Position numbers and translations under genes: made by a program. 64,000 bases of DNA, taken from assembly GCA_963989385.1 (NCBI GenBank), contig OZ022513.1:18707928-18771927 (forward strand). The letters are read 5' to 3'. This DNA is from Ctena decussata. Its lineage: Eukaryota; Mollusca; Bivalvia; Lucinida; Lucinidae. Shown here piece by piece: positions 45,435-56,120 of this stretch (within the stretch, counting starts at the first letter, position 1; each line of letters opens with the position of its first letter). A model generated the notes under the pieces. The model was not told the origin of the DNA. It searched no databases and was given only the letters and a program-made list of their open reading frames with translations.

Positions 45435-46097
45435 GGCCGGATGTTTGTCTGTTTCTTGGCCCACCGGTGTTCAACTGGTGGTCTTCTTTTGCTCCAGTGC
45501 TCCAGTGGTGTTGCTGACGCCCCAGGGATCTCCAGGTGTGTCAACACGTTTCGGCTGTCGAGTCCTCATTCTTGCTTCATCACGGTCTTTCTTGATTTTT
45601 ATTGTTGATCGTGATGACTCTCTGATGAGTTAGGGGACCTCCATACGAACCGAACTACCAACTAATTGTGTGCACCGCGGCGGAGGCTGAGGGTGAAGGT
45701 TTGGGCCCAGTAAAACCGGTTAAACCCCCCAGTAGTTATTACTGACCGTCCCAAGGCGGTACTGTCGATGCGGTTGCATTAGTTTTATGTTCGGTGCTGT
45801 TTAATTTGTTGTGTTCTCATTTTAGCCCTTCTATAATAAAAATAGAAAATAGGTAAACATAATTGTTAAATGTTTTTCATATAATTTGCTTAGTCTGTTG
45901 TAACCCTTCCGTTGGTCTGGATTATTTAGTTCAATAAAGATAGCTGAGTTGCCACCTATTTGGGAAAGAGCTGCTGACTCGACTTATTGCTTGTAATTTA
46001 TTGTTTGTTGGGATGTATTTGTCAATCTTTCCCTTTGATGTTGGGGATAGGGTTTGGCATCTGATTCAGTCAGTTCCTGAAGTGTAGTTACTCTTAA
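45435..46097 (+). mobile_element. 3' region of the RT retroelement
   Basis: Non-coding tail of the element above. It includes ctgacgccccagggatctcc, gagttaggggacctccatac, tactgaccgtcccaaggcgg, agttgccacctatttgggaa and the terminal ctgattcagtcagttcctga plus agtgtagttactctt. An inverted copy lies at 48378-48975, and short 3' scraps at 20262 and 38878 share the same end point. Confidence 0.8.
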
Positions 46098-46543
46098 AAT
46101 TTTCATAAGAAAATTTAAGCGTAGTCCCGTCTCCGTATGATATATATATTAGTACGTTTAACCCGAGTTCATTCCCTCACTTTGCCAGCTTGAATGCCAA
46201 ATAGCTTCACAAAGAACTAAAACATCATGGCTGTCACAAGAATGGCAAATAATTTCTATGTTAGCATGCCCTTCGTAGGTGAGGAAAATATTAGAAATAT
46301 CAGGATGCATGTGATCGATTTAGAGTCAGCGTGGTTCACTGGTTTGTTGATATAAGGCTTATCTTTAGACAGAGCACTTGTGATTTGAAACTGCAGCTGG
46401 TTTACGACAATGGTTACGTGCACTATTTTGGACTAAACCCCTTGTGGTAAAAGCTCTGACGGTCTCATATTTTACTACTGACAGATTCTCTTGGTTTGCC
46501 AAGTGTGTCTTTTATCGATGGGATTTTCTGTTTTATCGTTATA
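46098..46543. other. Upstream of FReD gene 2, no exon confirmed
   Basis: A short frame at 46227-46278 ends in a phase-compatible donor (gtag|gtgagg), but it lacks a hydrophobic leader and is not convincing. Confidence 0.3.
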
Positions 46544-46602
46544 TGAGCCCCGACACGAGAAAAGTCGGATCAGAGCCTTCGCTGTCTGCATGGAGGTAGC
46601 TT
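46544..46602. mobile_element. Partial family F MITE
   Basis: The left end tgagccccgacacgagaaaa joins directly to the centre tcggatcagagccttcgctg, tctgcatggaggtagct. The rest is deleted. Confidence 0.75.
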
Positions 46603-46696
46603 TCCTCCTTTGGTTGTGCTTTGTGCCTATGAAAATCCATGGGTAGCTTCGTATGTATTTTTAATTAAAATTAAATTGCTTCAAATGTTTTGGCAG

Positions 46697-46852
46697 GTTG
46701 CTGCAAAGACGATTGCAAAATATACGGCACTGACTGTCAGGATTATCGAGACATAGGGCACAAATATTTTGGTGTATATCACGTGACGCCAAGACTTACA
46801 CAGCGGATATGACGTGTACTGCGATATGACAACAGGTGGAGGTGGATGGCTG
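46697..46852 (+). CDS. FReD gene 2, exon a (2-bp deficit)
   Basis: The acceptor is tttggcag and the donor gtaagc. It starts in phase 1, as in gene 1. Compared with gene 1 it lacks two bases between ccaagactt and ggatatgacgtgtactg. This puts TGA in frame. Confidence 0.9.
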
Positions 46853-46929
46853 GTAAGCAGTTTTTCATCATTCTGACCAAAAGTGTAGGGTTGCAATGAA
46901 GTTAGCATATTCACGGGGATAACACTATT

Positions 46930-47134
46930 TTGGCTACCTGTGCTTTCGACCGAGTCAGTCTGTTACCATACATGCAAAAGTGGCTGTCGATCGAGACAAT
47001 CGAGAGCAGTATGAGCTCGGTCGACAGCCATTAACAATAGTACCATTTACCGTTATTGATAATGCTTACGATTGTACTCTCGGTCGAAAGCCACTTTGTA
47101 TAGTACAGACTCGGTCGAATGCACAGGTAGCCAA
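46930..47134. mobile_element. Palindromic MITE, ttggctacctgtgc ends
   Basis: The ends ttggctacctgtgctttcga and tcgaatgcacaggtagccaa are inverted, and inner arms carry aaagtggctgtcgatcgaga / ctctcggtcgaaagccactt. It is 205 bp, in intron 1 of FReD gene 2. Confidence 0.85.
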
Positions 47135-48377
47135 CTTGGTATTAACTCAGTGATATTGTTTTAAAAACAATTAATGCTTTTACATTTTTTTTGGGAAAAA
47201 AATAAATAAACATTTTTACTTATACGTTTGCCTTATTTTTCGCCATCGCGGCAAAGTACAGTCTGTGATTTATTAAAATCTTTGAATGAGTCAGGAAATC
47301 ATATACGTTAGAAAGAAGGATCGCGAGCAGAAATATGGCAGTTGCCTCTGTTTATTTAGTTTGTTCGTGAGTAGCATTTCGATGTACAATGTACATTAAT
47401 GTGACTTTAAAGTTACCAGGAGGTAAGGGCGTATCCCGTTAGATCGGTTAAGGCCCCCCTCCCCATCCCCCACCCCTACCTCTACCACCCCGCCTGCATC
47501 TGGCCGATCCAAGATGGTACTGCAGGTGTGGTTCCTCACTGTTACCCGTTCTTTACCTTCGTTTATCGGTCATGCATGTGGCATTTTTATTTTGAGTTGC
47601 GGAATAACCAACTGTCTGGATAGAGTTGTTCGACGTTCCTTGTACCGTGCGTGTCTTTTTTATGATTTTCAAAGCAGGATATGGGATCTGATGTATCTTT
47701 TTTCAATCACTGTTTTATCTTTTTACAGTTGAACAATGAAATCTTAATCATCGTCACCTACACAAGCGAATAAATTTAGATGAACTAATTGTTCTGCTGC
47801 AAATTAAAGAATCGATGTCGTTAAATCTGTTCATAAATAGGATTTTAATGTGAAACACTTCTCATATATTTTAAATTGATTCTAAATCGGTTGGGGGTTC
47901 CAAAGCAACTACACCTATATTTGTTACCAAATTTGGAAATACTTGAGTCATATTGTTTTTTGACCCTAATGATCAGAATCAACCAAGTCATAACATGTGC
48001 TCAATTTGCAAATAATGAGGCGTGTGGTTTTAAGTAGTTTAGTCTGAAGTTTTACATGTTGTTTTTTTTTAAATGAAATTATGAAGGAAGTGTTTCAAAC
48101 ATGAAAGAAGGAACGACGATTTGATCCTATCGTGAGCGATTATACTTGTAGAATTACAGTATGAACCACGGCTCAAAGAAACGCTTTTATGTGTTATTTA
48201 TTTCCAGAGGGAAAATGTCTGAAGTCGACAGCCGGTAAAGGGCCAAAAATAAAATAAAGCAACTTACTTTTGCCTATAATTCACGTTCGTTATATCTGAT
48301 AATACTAAGTGCAGTGTCCCTCACGTCTCTTAGCAACCCTTCTAAGTGTAATAAAAAAACACTTTGTTAACAGTAAA
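47135..48377. other. Intron 1 of FReD gene 2
   Basis: Mostly unassigned. About 47405-47740 has words (tggttcctcactgttacccg, ggatatgggatctgatgtat) resembling the decayed RT-element 3' region at 23400-23600. Confidence 0.4.
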
Positions 48378-48975
48378 TTAAAAGAGTAACTACACTTCAG
48401 GAACTGACTGAATCAGACCCCAAACCCTCTCCCAAACGTCGAAGAGAAAGATTTACAAAGACTTTCCAACAAACAACAAATTACAAGTGATAAGCCGAGT
48501 CAGCAGCTCTTTCCCAAATAGGTGGCAACTCAGTCATCTTTATTGAACTAAATAATTTAGTCAAACAGATGGGTTTCAACAGGCTAAGCAAATTATACGA
48601 AAAAGAAATTAACAACAATTTTTACCTATTTTCTATTTTTATTATAGAAGGGTTAAAATGAGAACACAACAAATTAAACAGCACCGAACATAAAACAAAT
48701 GCAACCGCAACGAAAGTACCGCCTTTGGACGGTCAGTAATAACCACTGGGGGTTTAAACCGGTTTTACTGAGCCCAAACTTTCCCCCTCACCCTCCGCCG
48801 AGGTGCACACAATTAGTTGGTAGTTCGGTTCGTATGGAGGTCCCCTAACTCATCAGAGAGTCATCACGGTCAACAATTATAATCAAGAAAAGACCGTAAT
48901 GAAGCAAGGATGAGAACTCGAAAGCCAAAACGTACTGAGACACCTGGAAATCCCTGGGGCGTCAGTAAGACCACA
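48378..48975 (-). mobile_element. Inverted copy of the RT element's 3' region
   Basis: From agagtaactacacttcagga to ccctggggcgtcagtaa it is the reverse complement of about 45510-46097 with only scattered differences. It is a 5'-truncated insertion. Its end lies about 28 bp from the acceptor of FReD gene 2 exon b. Confidence 0.92.
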
Positions 48976-49003
48976 TTTACATGCATAATTTTTTCGCGTT
49001 TAG

Positions 49004-49103
49004 GTATTTCAAAGACGGGTAGACGGGTCACTAAATTTCTACAAAAATTGGACAGTATACGAAAAAGGCTTTGGGGACAACAAAAACCACGAGCACTGGC
49101 TTG
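49004..49103 (+). CDS. FReD gene 2, exon b
   Basis: The acceptor is gcgtttag and the donor gtatgt; 100 bp, one codon longer than gene 1 exon b. It encodes [20 protein letters not shown] then [14 protein letters not shown]. Confidence 0.94.
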
Positions 49104-49159
49104 GTATGTATGAGTGCTTATAAGCTTAATTGTAAGCAAAATACCACGCAAAATACCTA

Positions 49160-49479
49160 CACTGTAAATATTTCCAAAGATCAGCTTCTAGCTACCCGGA
49201 AATCAGTTGCCAGTCCATTTCCCGTTATCTTTACGGGCGCCTGCACGTAGAACATTTGTGGAAATCACGATATGGTAAGGTTATGTTAACTGACTGGACT
49301 CAGAAATACCTTTATAGTGTTGAAGGGCTATATGACCAAAACAATACATATCACATTCAACCCTACACTGCATGGCGAGTCCTGCAAATGTTTACGAGCG
49401 CCCATTAAATTAACGGGAAATGGACTGGCAGTTGGTTGCCAGTTATTCTAACGTAAATATACGGGTCTTTTTTACAGTG
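49160..49479. mobile_element. MITE with cactgtaaa ends
   Basis: The ends are cactgtaaa / tttacagtg. Inner arms are ttgccagtccatttcccgtt ... cgggaaatggactggcagtt with tttacgggcgcctgc between. A second copy is at 56280-56596. It lies 56 bp after exon b. Confidence 0.88.
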
Positions 49480-50129
49480 TTTTAAATTCCGAGTTTGTAA
49501 GCCGGGTGGTGTAAAAGGACAAGAATATTAAAAGATCGTCCAAAGAAATATTCTCATCAGATATTTGAAAAGTTTTCTGCCGTAGCTGAGAAGTTATATT
49601 ACAGTCAGTTGATTCAAACTACGTTCATACATGGGAAAGGCGTGTTTCACTGAATGTTTATTCTTAGATCGTCTTTTTTTAAGTCAGATTTATTGAAAGG
49701 AATTTATATATTTAAGAAAGAAACTCATCAGCTGCGCCATGCTACTCGGTGACCCGCATAAGCTGCTGCCATGACAAAAAGAAATCAAAATATTCAAAAC
49801 ATCGTTTGAATTACCGAAAATAGAATTTCAGTCACACAACACAAATATTATTCTCTCTTTACTGGTTATTGTTATATACCTAATGAAACTTCAGAATAGA
49901 AAACAGCCGTGTTGTAATCGACAGCATTTTACGTTGGTTTCATTCTTTTTTAATTGTCGCAATGCGACAGAATTGCTGACACAGGGTTTCAACACTGTTA
50001 AAACACGGGTGCACCAGGGCTTAAACACCATTAAAGCCCGCTTTCGTGTCGATTACAGAGCTCTGAAATCAATATGGAGACCGTAAGAAGACGTATAACA
50101 ATGACGATAATACATTCTTTTTCTATGTT
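49480..50129. other. Intron 2 of FReD gene 2, unassigned
   Basis: There is no exon or repeat border. About 49910-50060 has weak self-complementarity (gtgttgtaatcgacag / gtgtcgattacag). Confidence 0.35.
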
Positions 50130-50232
50130 TTAACGTTTGCCCAAGCACTCGTGTATTAACATGTTGCAACCCTCACCGCTGCGCGGTTCGGGCTGCAACA
50201 CGTCAATACACTCGGGCTTGGCAAACGTTTAA
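50130..50232. repeat. Foldback hairpin in intron 2
   Basis: The arms ttaacgtttgcccaagcact... and ...actcgggcttggcaaacgtt pair imperfectly around ctgcg. They include gtgtattaacatgttgcaac / ctgcaacacgtcaatacact. Confidence 0.8.
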
Positions 50233-50344
50233 ACACGGAAAACAATGTTTTATCCTCTCATTAAAACATAAAAAACTGCCTTGATATGTGCCATTTTTTC
50301 AGATTTTGGCAGCTGTAGAAACTTCATTCTAATGCCCTTACGTA

Positions 50345-50460
50345 TGTAACGCGACGTCTGATTGGTTAACGTCAATAATTTGCGACAGTATAGCCTGCGA
50401 TATACTGTCGGAAACCCGACGTCATTACGAGACGTCGCTTCCTATTGGTTGACGTCTAAT
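50345..50460. repeat. Inverted repeat in intron 2
   Basis: The outer arms cgcgacgtctgattggttaa and gcttcctattggttgacgtc enclose gacagtatagcctgcgatat plus actgtcg. It looks like a small palindromic MITE. Confidence 0.6.
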
Positions 50461-50558
50461 TTTATGCCGCTGAAAGCGTTTGCATTGAATACAAAGTAGC
50501 ACACTTTTAAAGGTGAAATTGTACAGAATGCATTAGAATGGGGATAACTGTATCAAAA

Positions 50559-50683
50559 GTCGTCATTTGGGGAGGTTAATCGCCGGTTTTATGGTCGCGA
50601 ATTCCGTTTTACGGCTCCGCTAGCGCGTCGCCGTAAAACGAAATTTTCGACCATAAAACCGACGATTTTCCTCCCAAAATGAC
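50559..50683. repeat. Foldback hairpin before exon c
   Basis: The arms cgtcatttggggaggttaat... and ...gattttcctcccaaaatgac pair, with inner gccggttttatggtcg / cgaccataaaaccgac and ccgttttacggc / gccgtaaaacg. Confidence 0.85.
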
Positions 50684-50795
50684 ATTTTGAGTACATTTAT
50701 CCCTTAAATCAACAATTAAAACCTTATGAAAACAAACCCCTACACATGTAGTTATCAGGTGAATAGTAGCCGTGTTTTCAAATTTTCATAAACAG

Positions 50796-50960
50796 GTCTA
50801 CGTCCGCTGAAAGCAATTCTGTCTCAAGGTTATTATGAACTACGAATTGACCTTACAGACTTCGAAGGGAATTCCAGATACGCCGAATATGACAATTTTG
50901 ACATAGGTGATTTTACAGAAAACTACAAACTTAAAGTTTCGGGCTACACAGGCAATGCAG
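50796..50960 (+). CDS. FReD gene 2, exon c
   Basis: The acceptor is aaacag and the donor gtaagg; 165 bp, the same length and phases as gene 1 exon c. It encodes [20 protein letters not shown] with DFEGNSRYAEYDNFDIGDF. Confidence 0.95.
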
Positions 50961-51339
50961 GTAAGGCTCAGTCTGCAATAGTTGTCTCTATCATGCCAGA
51001 ACAGGCCCTTGCGTGCCTACATCGCGGTTGAAGTCCCAGCTTTATTATGTATGTCAAATTTAGATACGAGTGCAACCCGTGTCTTTGATTTGATTTGAAA
51101 CTGGACTGTGCCATCTTTGCTGTTTTGTGTATATATAGCAAAATGTTCAGATTTTCTGGTCATATTCAAGCCATATATCATGGGGTACGAAACAACAGCA
51201 ACAACAACAACAAAAACAGCTATTGTCACCGTATGCTGTGCTATTGGTTTTCATCCTTTGGCCTCTGTATTTATTTTGTTTGTTTGTTTTTACTTTTAAT
51301 TTGATGTAGCCGTAATTACTTAGAATCCCTTTTGAACAA

Positions 51340-51445
51340 AAAAAAAAAAAATGCATATTCAAATTATAATTTTTAATAATAATAATAATAATAATAAAAT
51401 AATAATAATAATAGTAATAATTATAATGATAATAATAACATAATA
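51340..51445. repeat. A tract and (AAT)n microsatellite
   Basis: An A13 run is followed by imperfect aat repeats with taa, agt and gat variants, in intron 3 of FReD gene 2. Confidence 0.9.
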
Positions 51446-51559
51446 TCTGGAATGTTTCGACGCTATCGCTATTCCTTCTGCAGTGTCGGTCGCGGGACTG
51501 AAAACGTCGAAGGCACGTTTCGACGTTTTCCCGAGGTCCTTTTTACGCCCAAAGTATAA

Positions 51560-51810
51560 CCTGGCCCCGAGGTTATAAAACTTTTTTCATGCTCAACTCA
51601 GCTGAGCATGAAATTTAAAATGCCCAGTAATATGAAAATACCAAGATATTCAGCATTTTTCAGGCTCAGATAAGCCAAGAAGGCTATTTTTTCTGCTCAT
51701 AAATTTTAAAATGCCAACAATTGTTGGCATTTTAATATCTATGAGCAGAAAAAATTTCATGCTCAGCTGAGTTGACCATGAAAAAAACTTTTATAACCTC
51801 GGGGCCTGGG
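51560..51810. mobile_element. Palindromic MITE, GGCCCCGAGGTTATAAAA ends (a)
   Basis: The ends are ggccccgaggttataaaa / ttttataacctcggggcc. Internal hairpins are catgctcaactcagctgagc and aaaatgccaacaattgttgg. It lies 125 bp before the terminal exon. A relative with the same ends lies 160 bp after that exon. Confidence 0.92.
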
Positions 51811-51935
51811 CTACTTGGCATTGGGTCATTAGGTTGGATCTGTGCCGTTTGCCTGCAGAAATCATCATTAGGAGTTTAAAAGGTTTTTGATGTCAACACA
51901 GTCTTTTCGAAGGTCATATTTGATATTATTTTCAG

Positions 51936-52186
51936 GTGATTCTCTAAGCGTTCATAATGGATATATGTTTTCAACAAGGGACAAAGACAATGACGCAAAC
52001 AGCAACGCTGCTTGTGCGGAAGTCTACAAAGGTGCTTGGTGGTATGTAGCTTGCCACGAATCAAATTTGAATGGTCTTTACTTGAATGGCAGTCATACAT
52101 CAGCAGCAGATGGGGTAAACTGGTATGCTTGGCGAGGACACAACTACTCACTGAAAACAGCGGAAATGAAAATAAGACGAGTTTAG
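51936..52186 (+). CDS. FReD gene 2, terminal exon d
   Basis: The acceptor is attttcag; 251 bp to TAG. It encodes [20 protein letters not shown] through [17 protein letters not shown] and ends AEMKIRRV. It is one codon shorter than gene 1's exon d. The Ca loop and binding-pocket His are present. Confidence 0.95.
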
Positions 52187-52258
52187 ATATTGTTGTTATA
52201 AATACTGTGCTTACGGAAGATCTAAAATGTCATGTGGCTTATTCTACAACCTTTATTT

Positions 52259-52264
52259 AATAAA
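52259..52264 (+). promoter_or_regulatory. Candidate polyadenylation signal
   Basis: AATAAA, 73 bp after the FReD gene 2 stop. Confidence 0.6.
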
Positions 52265-52348
52265 CTAATATGAATTAACAACCTGAATATGGTTTCCCGC
52301 TCTGTTGGACGCGCATATCCAAGCTGGAAATAGATGGCGTGGGAGAGC

Positions 52349-52500
52349 TGGGTCGGAGGTTATAAAACTTGAGTATAATCTCAAACTCAAAATAAAGCAG
52401 ACTGATTGGCTGCTTCCGAGCACGTGCTCGGAAGCAGCCAATCAGTGTGCTTTATTTTGTTTTTGAGAATGTATTCAAGTTTTATAACCTCGGGGCCTGG
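52349..52500. mobile_element. Palindromic MITE, same end family (b)
   Basis: The ends gaggttataaaact / agttttataacctcggggcc surround a near-perfect hairpin: aaataaagcagactgattgg, ctgcttccgagcac / gtgctcggaagcagccaatc. Confidence 0.9.
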
Positions 52501-52509
52501 AGTTGTTAG

Positions 52510-53535
52510 TTCAGAGTTATGTTTGTTTTGTTAGTGTGCAACTGTTGAAACACGCCTAAGAATCGCTCGCATACGAAACCGCGGTTCAGAACACATATCC
52601 ATACGAGGAGTTTCCGGTTTCGCAGAAGGAGAGTCATATAGATTGCTTCTTTCGCAACATTACAGGAATAGGCACATAGCCTTGCATTTTTCAAGATATT
52701 CATCCAGTACGGCGAAGCATGTATTCAAAGTCAATCTCGGCAGTTTATACAACTAGGAAAAAATTAATATTCTCTTGCTTGATTTTGAGCTTCTAACCTT
52801 ATCAAAAGCAACGAAGTGAACAGAACTTCTGTATGCGTGACTCTAAGCTCTGGAAGCAAGCTTTCCGTGGTTGACAGTTTAGCAAATAAAAAATATACGC
52901 GAAAAGTTGCATCGTCAGCCTGGTTCCGCATGAGATCATAGAAAGCATACTTAAGTCGTTGCCATGCTATTGCTATGGCCAAATTTCTATGAAGGAGATT
53001 CCCTGCAACTATGAAGTTTGCTCTGGAGGAACAGTCTGAAAAAGACTGTTCCTCCAGAGCAAATTTCATAGTTGTAAGGAATCTCCTTCATAGAAATTCA
53101 GCCTTAGCAAGCAACCACTTAAATCGCTTTATGAATACGGCCCCTGTTCACGAATTTGATTCTGATAAAGTCAGAGTTGAAAAATCATGCAAGAAAATGT
53201 GACTTTTTCCTACATGTATATTTCGCCGAGATTGACCCTGAACACATGCTTCGCCGTACTAAATGAATATCTGGAAATGTGCAAGGCCATGTGTCTAATC
53301 CTTTTATGTGCGGAAGAAGCAGTCTTTATGCAACACAATACCATTCTTGTATTTTCAGAGTAAATAAATAACCCAATCCTTGAGCAGATGTCAAATTTGT
53401 TTATTTTTTCGGCTTCCCTTCTACAAAACCGGAAACTTCTCGCATGGATTTGCGTTCTGAACCGCGGTTTCGCAAGCGAGCGATTGGTAGGCGTGTTGAA
53501 AGCATTTTACTGCTCAGACTTACAGGGAAAGAATA
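52510..53535. mobile_element. 1-kb foldback element
   Basis: Outer arms: cacgcctaagaatcgctcgc, gaaaccgcggttcagaac (52551-52600) against gaaccgcggtttcgcaagcg, cgtgttgaaa (53458-53503). Middle arms: tccagtacggcgaagcatgt against acatgcttcgccgtactaaa. The centre is a ~58-bp hairpin, ctatgaaggagattccctgc... (52986-53098), with stem tgctctggaggaacagtct. Mirror ORFs on both strands are a consequence. No transposase is seen. Confidence 0.85.
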
Positions 53536-53811
53536 ATTTTCATCATGGAGAAATAAAACATTCTGAACAAAGAAGTGTTGTGTCCTAGGTTAAATATTAT
53601 TTTCAAATCACGGTCAAACGTTTAAAAGTTCGAAACATAACGATTCAATTAAATAGAAAAAAGTAAAGTGACTCTTTTGCAACGAAGCACAGCAATGCAA
53701 ATTCTTATAGGAGTCCGATATTTGATTGTCAAACCCATATCTTTACATCAAACTACCCATTAGGTTGATGGATGAGTAGAAATTTTGTTTTTCTTTGCCT
53801 AAGAAAACAAA

Positions 53812-54050
53812 TGAGCCGCAACACGACAAAACCAACAAAGTAGCATATGCCCACAGCAAAGACTAAGATCAGCCTTGGCATCCGCCGAGTCTTATCTGAG
53901 TCTTCGCTGTCCACGTGGCGGTAGCTTTGAACCTTAGCTAGCCTCTAAGCGCAGAGTTAAGATTCTGATCAGATTGGGCGGAAGCCCAGGTTGATCTGAG
54001 TTTTCGCTTGCGCACATCCCACTTTGTTGGTTTTGTCGTGTCGCGGCTCA
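53812..54050. mobile_element. Palindromic MITE family F
   Basis: It runs from tgagccgcaacacgacaaaa to gttttgtcgtgtcgcggctca. It is more diverged inside (agatcagccttggcatccgc / gcggaagcccaggttgatct). Confidence 0.9.
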
Positions 54051-55385
54051 AATATAAAGATCGTCCATACAAAAAAGTCAACGATTTTTAGACATCTTGT
54101 GCAGTCAAATATGCCTTAAGCATGTCTATTATGCATGAATTGTCCAAAACGGCCAACCAAAATCTCATTTCCCAAAGCAGCATTTCTAGTGAAAAGCAAC
54201 CTTTATTTAACTTGCACCTGCCCGCAGCCAGCAGTTTTGGCCCTTCCCTAATGTGAATGTACATTGAAGAAGAAAATAATATGTCTTGCTCATAATTTGA
54301 CGTATCAAAATCAAGTTCACGAGGTCACAATTTCCTGGTTGACATTTCAGTTTTCACCAATAAAAAAAAAGGTTGGTTAGTTGGTTGTTTGGGGTGTAAC
54401 GGCTCTTTGAGACAGTATTTCAATATATATTGAGCCGTCCGCCAGAGTAACGGGGAAAGAAATGAGTCACGATAGGCGAAAGAAAAATATCCAAACAACC
54501 CCCACCAGCACCTACTGCAAACACCGTAGGCCATTGTCCTACTATAATCCAAATTAGAAGGGAGCACGGGCACTGCAAGTGATACCCAACACCATTTACC
54601 GACCACGACCATTGAAGGAGTTGCAGTAATTTATGTAGCTAAAAACGTAACGTTCTATTTATAACACAGCCTGGTTAACTGTTTGTGAAGAAGGGGCACA
54701 CATTCTAATTGATTTTAAACTACATGTATGTTGTGACTCACCTGTGAGTGTATCAAAAGTAAAACAACAGGCAATGATCAGAAATGAAAACAATCAAACC
54801 CCACATGCTTAGATAAGGAATTAATACAATCAAATATATAGCCTTTTCATTACACATTTTTAGAAATAAACTGATGCAATTTGTTGAAACATGTATACTG
54901 TTTTTTAAGCAAACATCATGAAGTCTGAGAAGTGTGTCACTTGGCTTGAATGATAAATAAATGAATAAAAGAAAGAAAGAAAAGAAGTATGTCTTAGTGA
55001 TAACTTATAAAACTCCAAAATCAGTTGAGGTATAACTTGAATTTGGTATGACATTATTGTTTGCAAATTATTATTAATGGTTATTGTTCAACTCTCTAAC
55101 CCATCTAGGTTAGCATGAACAATAAGGTCTTTCAAGTTTAAAGTTTTGTTCTGTAACAGTTTATTATTTATTACTGGGTTGAGTTGGAATCTAGCTTACT
55201 GCTTCTCGGAAGTTATATGTTTTTTTAGCTACTGTCAAGTCTGCCTTAAGCAAGCACACAAAGGAGGGGCTAAATCTCTTTCTTGAGGCAGGTGCGTACT
55301 TAATACAGGTCAATTCACACTAAACATGCTACTTTGGGAAATGAGATTTTGGCCTTTTAAGATAGGTATTACCTTACATAGACTA
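54051..55385. other. Intergenic, with an inverted 45-bp pair
   Basis: The segment caaaatctcatttcccaaag plus cagcat at about 54163-54190 is inverted at 55322-55347 (tactttgggaaatgagattt). A 1.2-kb TIR unit is possible. 54370-54600 has a ggttggttagttggttg start and gtaacggctcttt resembling decayed retroelement 3' sequence. There is no gene. Confidence 0.4.
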
Positions 55386-55599
55386 TGTGAAGCGACTAAA
55401 TGGGAAATGTGCTTAAGTGGGATAAATTAACGGCTATCTAGGAAAAGGTCTATCAAGCGCTTAAATAGGAAATGCGACTAAATATGCAAAGAGAATGGTT
55501 ACCGCTTAAGTGGGAAAAACATTTACCGCTAAGTGGGAAAATAAGGCTCGGAACTGAAAAGTTTATGATAGATTATGGAAAGGCAAACACGGTATGGTC

Positions 55600-56120
55600 G
55601 AGGCTAGTAGTATAGTGCAGTGCAGTATAGTGTAGTGTAGTGTAGTATTTCGATAAACATGAGCTCTAGGATGGGTTCACAGCGAAGCCTGGAGAAACAG
55701 AGTCCTCATGAAACGGTTATTTGGTTAACTGGCGTAAAACTTAATGTGAGTTTCGCTTGGGTGTATATGGAGTAGGAGGCGACAATGAACGGCAGGGTGG
55801 GTAAAGTTCGAAAGGACAGGCCAGGTATATGGCGGGCCAGGTAAAGGTATTCGGTAGGTAAAGTCCAGGTAGGTATGGCAGGGCAGCGAAGGGAAGAATC
55901 GAACAGACTACAGTACATGTGTACTTGTATATTGAAATTAGATAATTTATAGTAGGGTAAGAGTAGTATAGTGTAGAGGTACATGTATAGTATAGTATGT
56001 TAAAATACGAACAGAAATGTTAAGAAATAGCAGATCGAGGAAAGGTATTGAAGGGTAGAGTTCAGTAGGGTAGGACGTACCTCGCCTTATCAGACAGGGC
56101 AGGGATGATGGGATAGTGTA
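55600..56120 (+). repeat. Degenerate gta(g)gta/tagtgtag low-complexity tract
   Basis: Short reiterations such as gtagtatagtgcagtgcagt, gtagtgtagtgtagta and ggtaggtaaagtccaggtag occur. There is no coding potential. Confidence 0.7.

Larger units (their letters stand above)
46697..52186 (+). pseudogene. Fibrinogen-related domain lectin gene 2, frameshifted first exon
   Basis: Exons 46697-46852, 49004-49103, 50796-50960 and 51936-52186 match gene 1 in order and phase. Products: [60 protein letters not shown] with NYKLKVSGYTGNAG; and [20 protein letters not shown], then [21 protein letters not shown] and a [14 protein letters not shown] end. The canonical His of CHxSNLNG is kept, unlike gene 1. 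The first exon is 156 bp against 158 bp in gene 1. The frame is lost near 46797 (VTPRLTQRI then TGA), while DVYCDMTTGGGGWL is readable in the other frame. Either a recent pseudogene or a base-calling error; the other exons are clean. Confidence 0.88.

Noticed and set aside
46227..46278. Short Met-starting frame with a phase-compatible donor, possible first exon of FReD gene 2
   Set aside because: MAVTRMANNFYVSMPFV is not a signal peptide, and nothing similar precedes gene 1.
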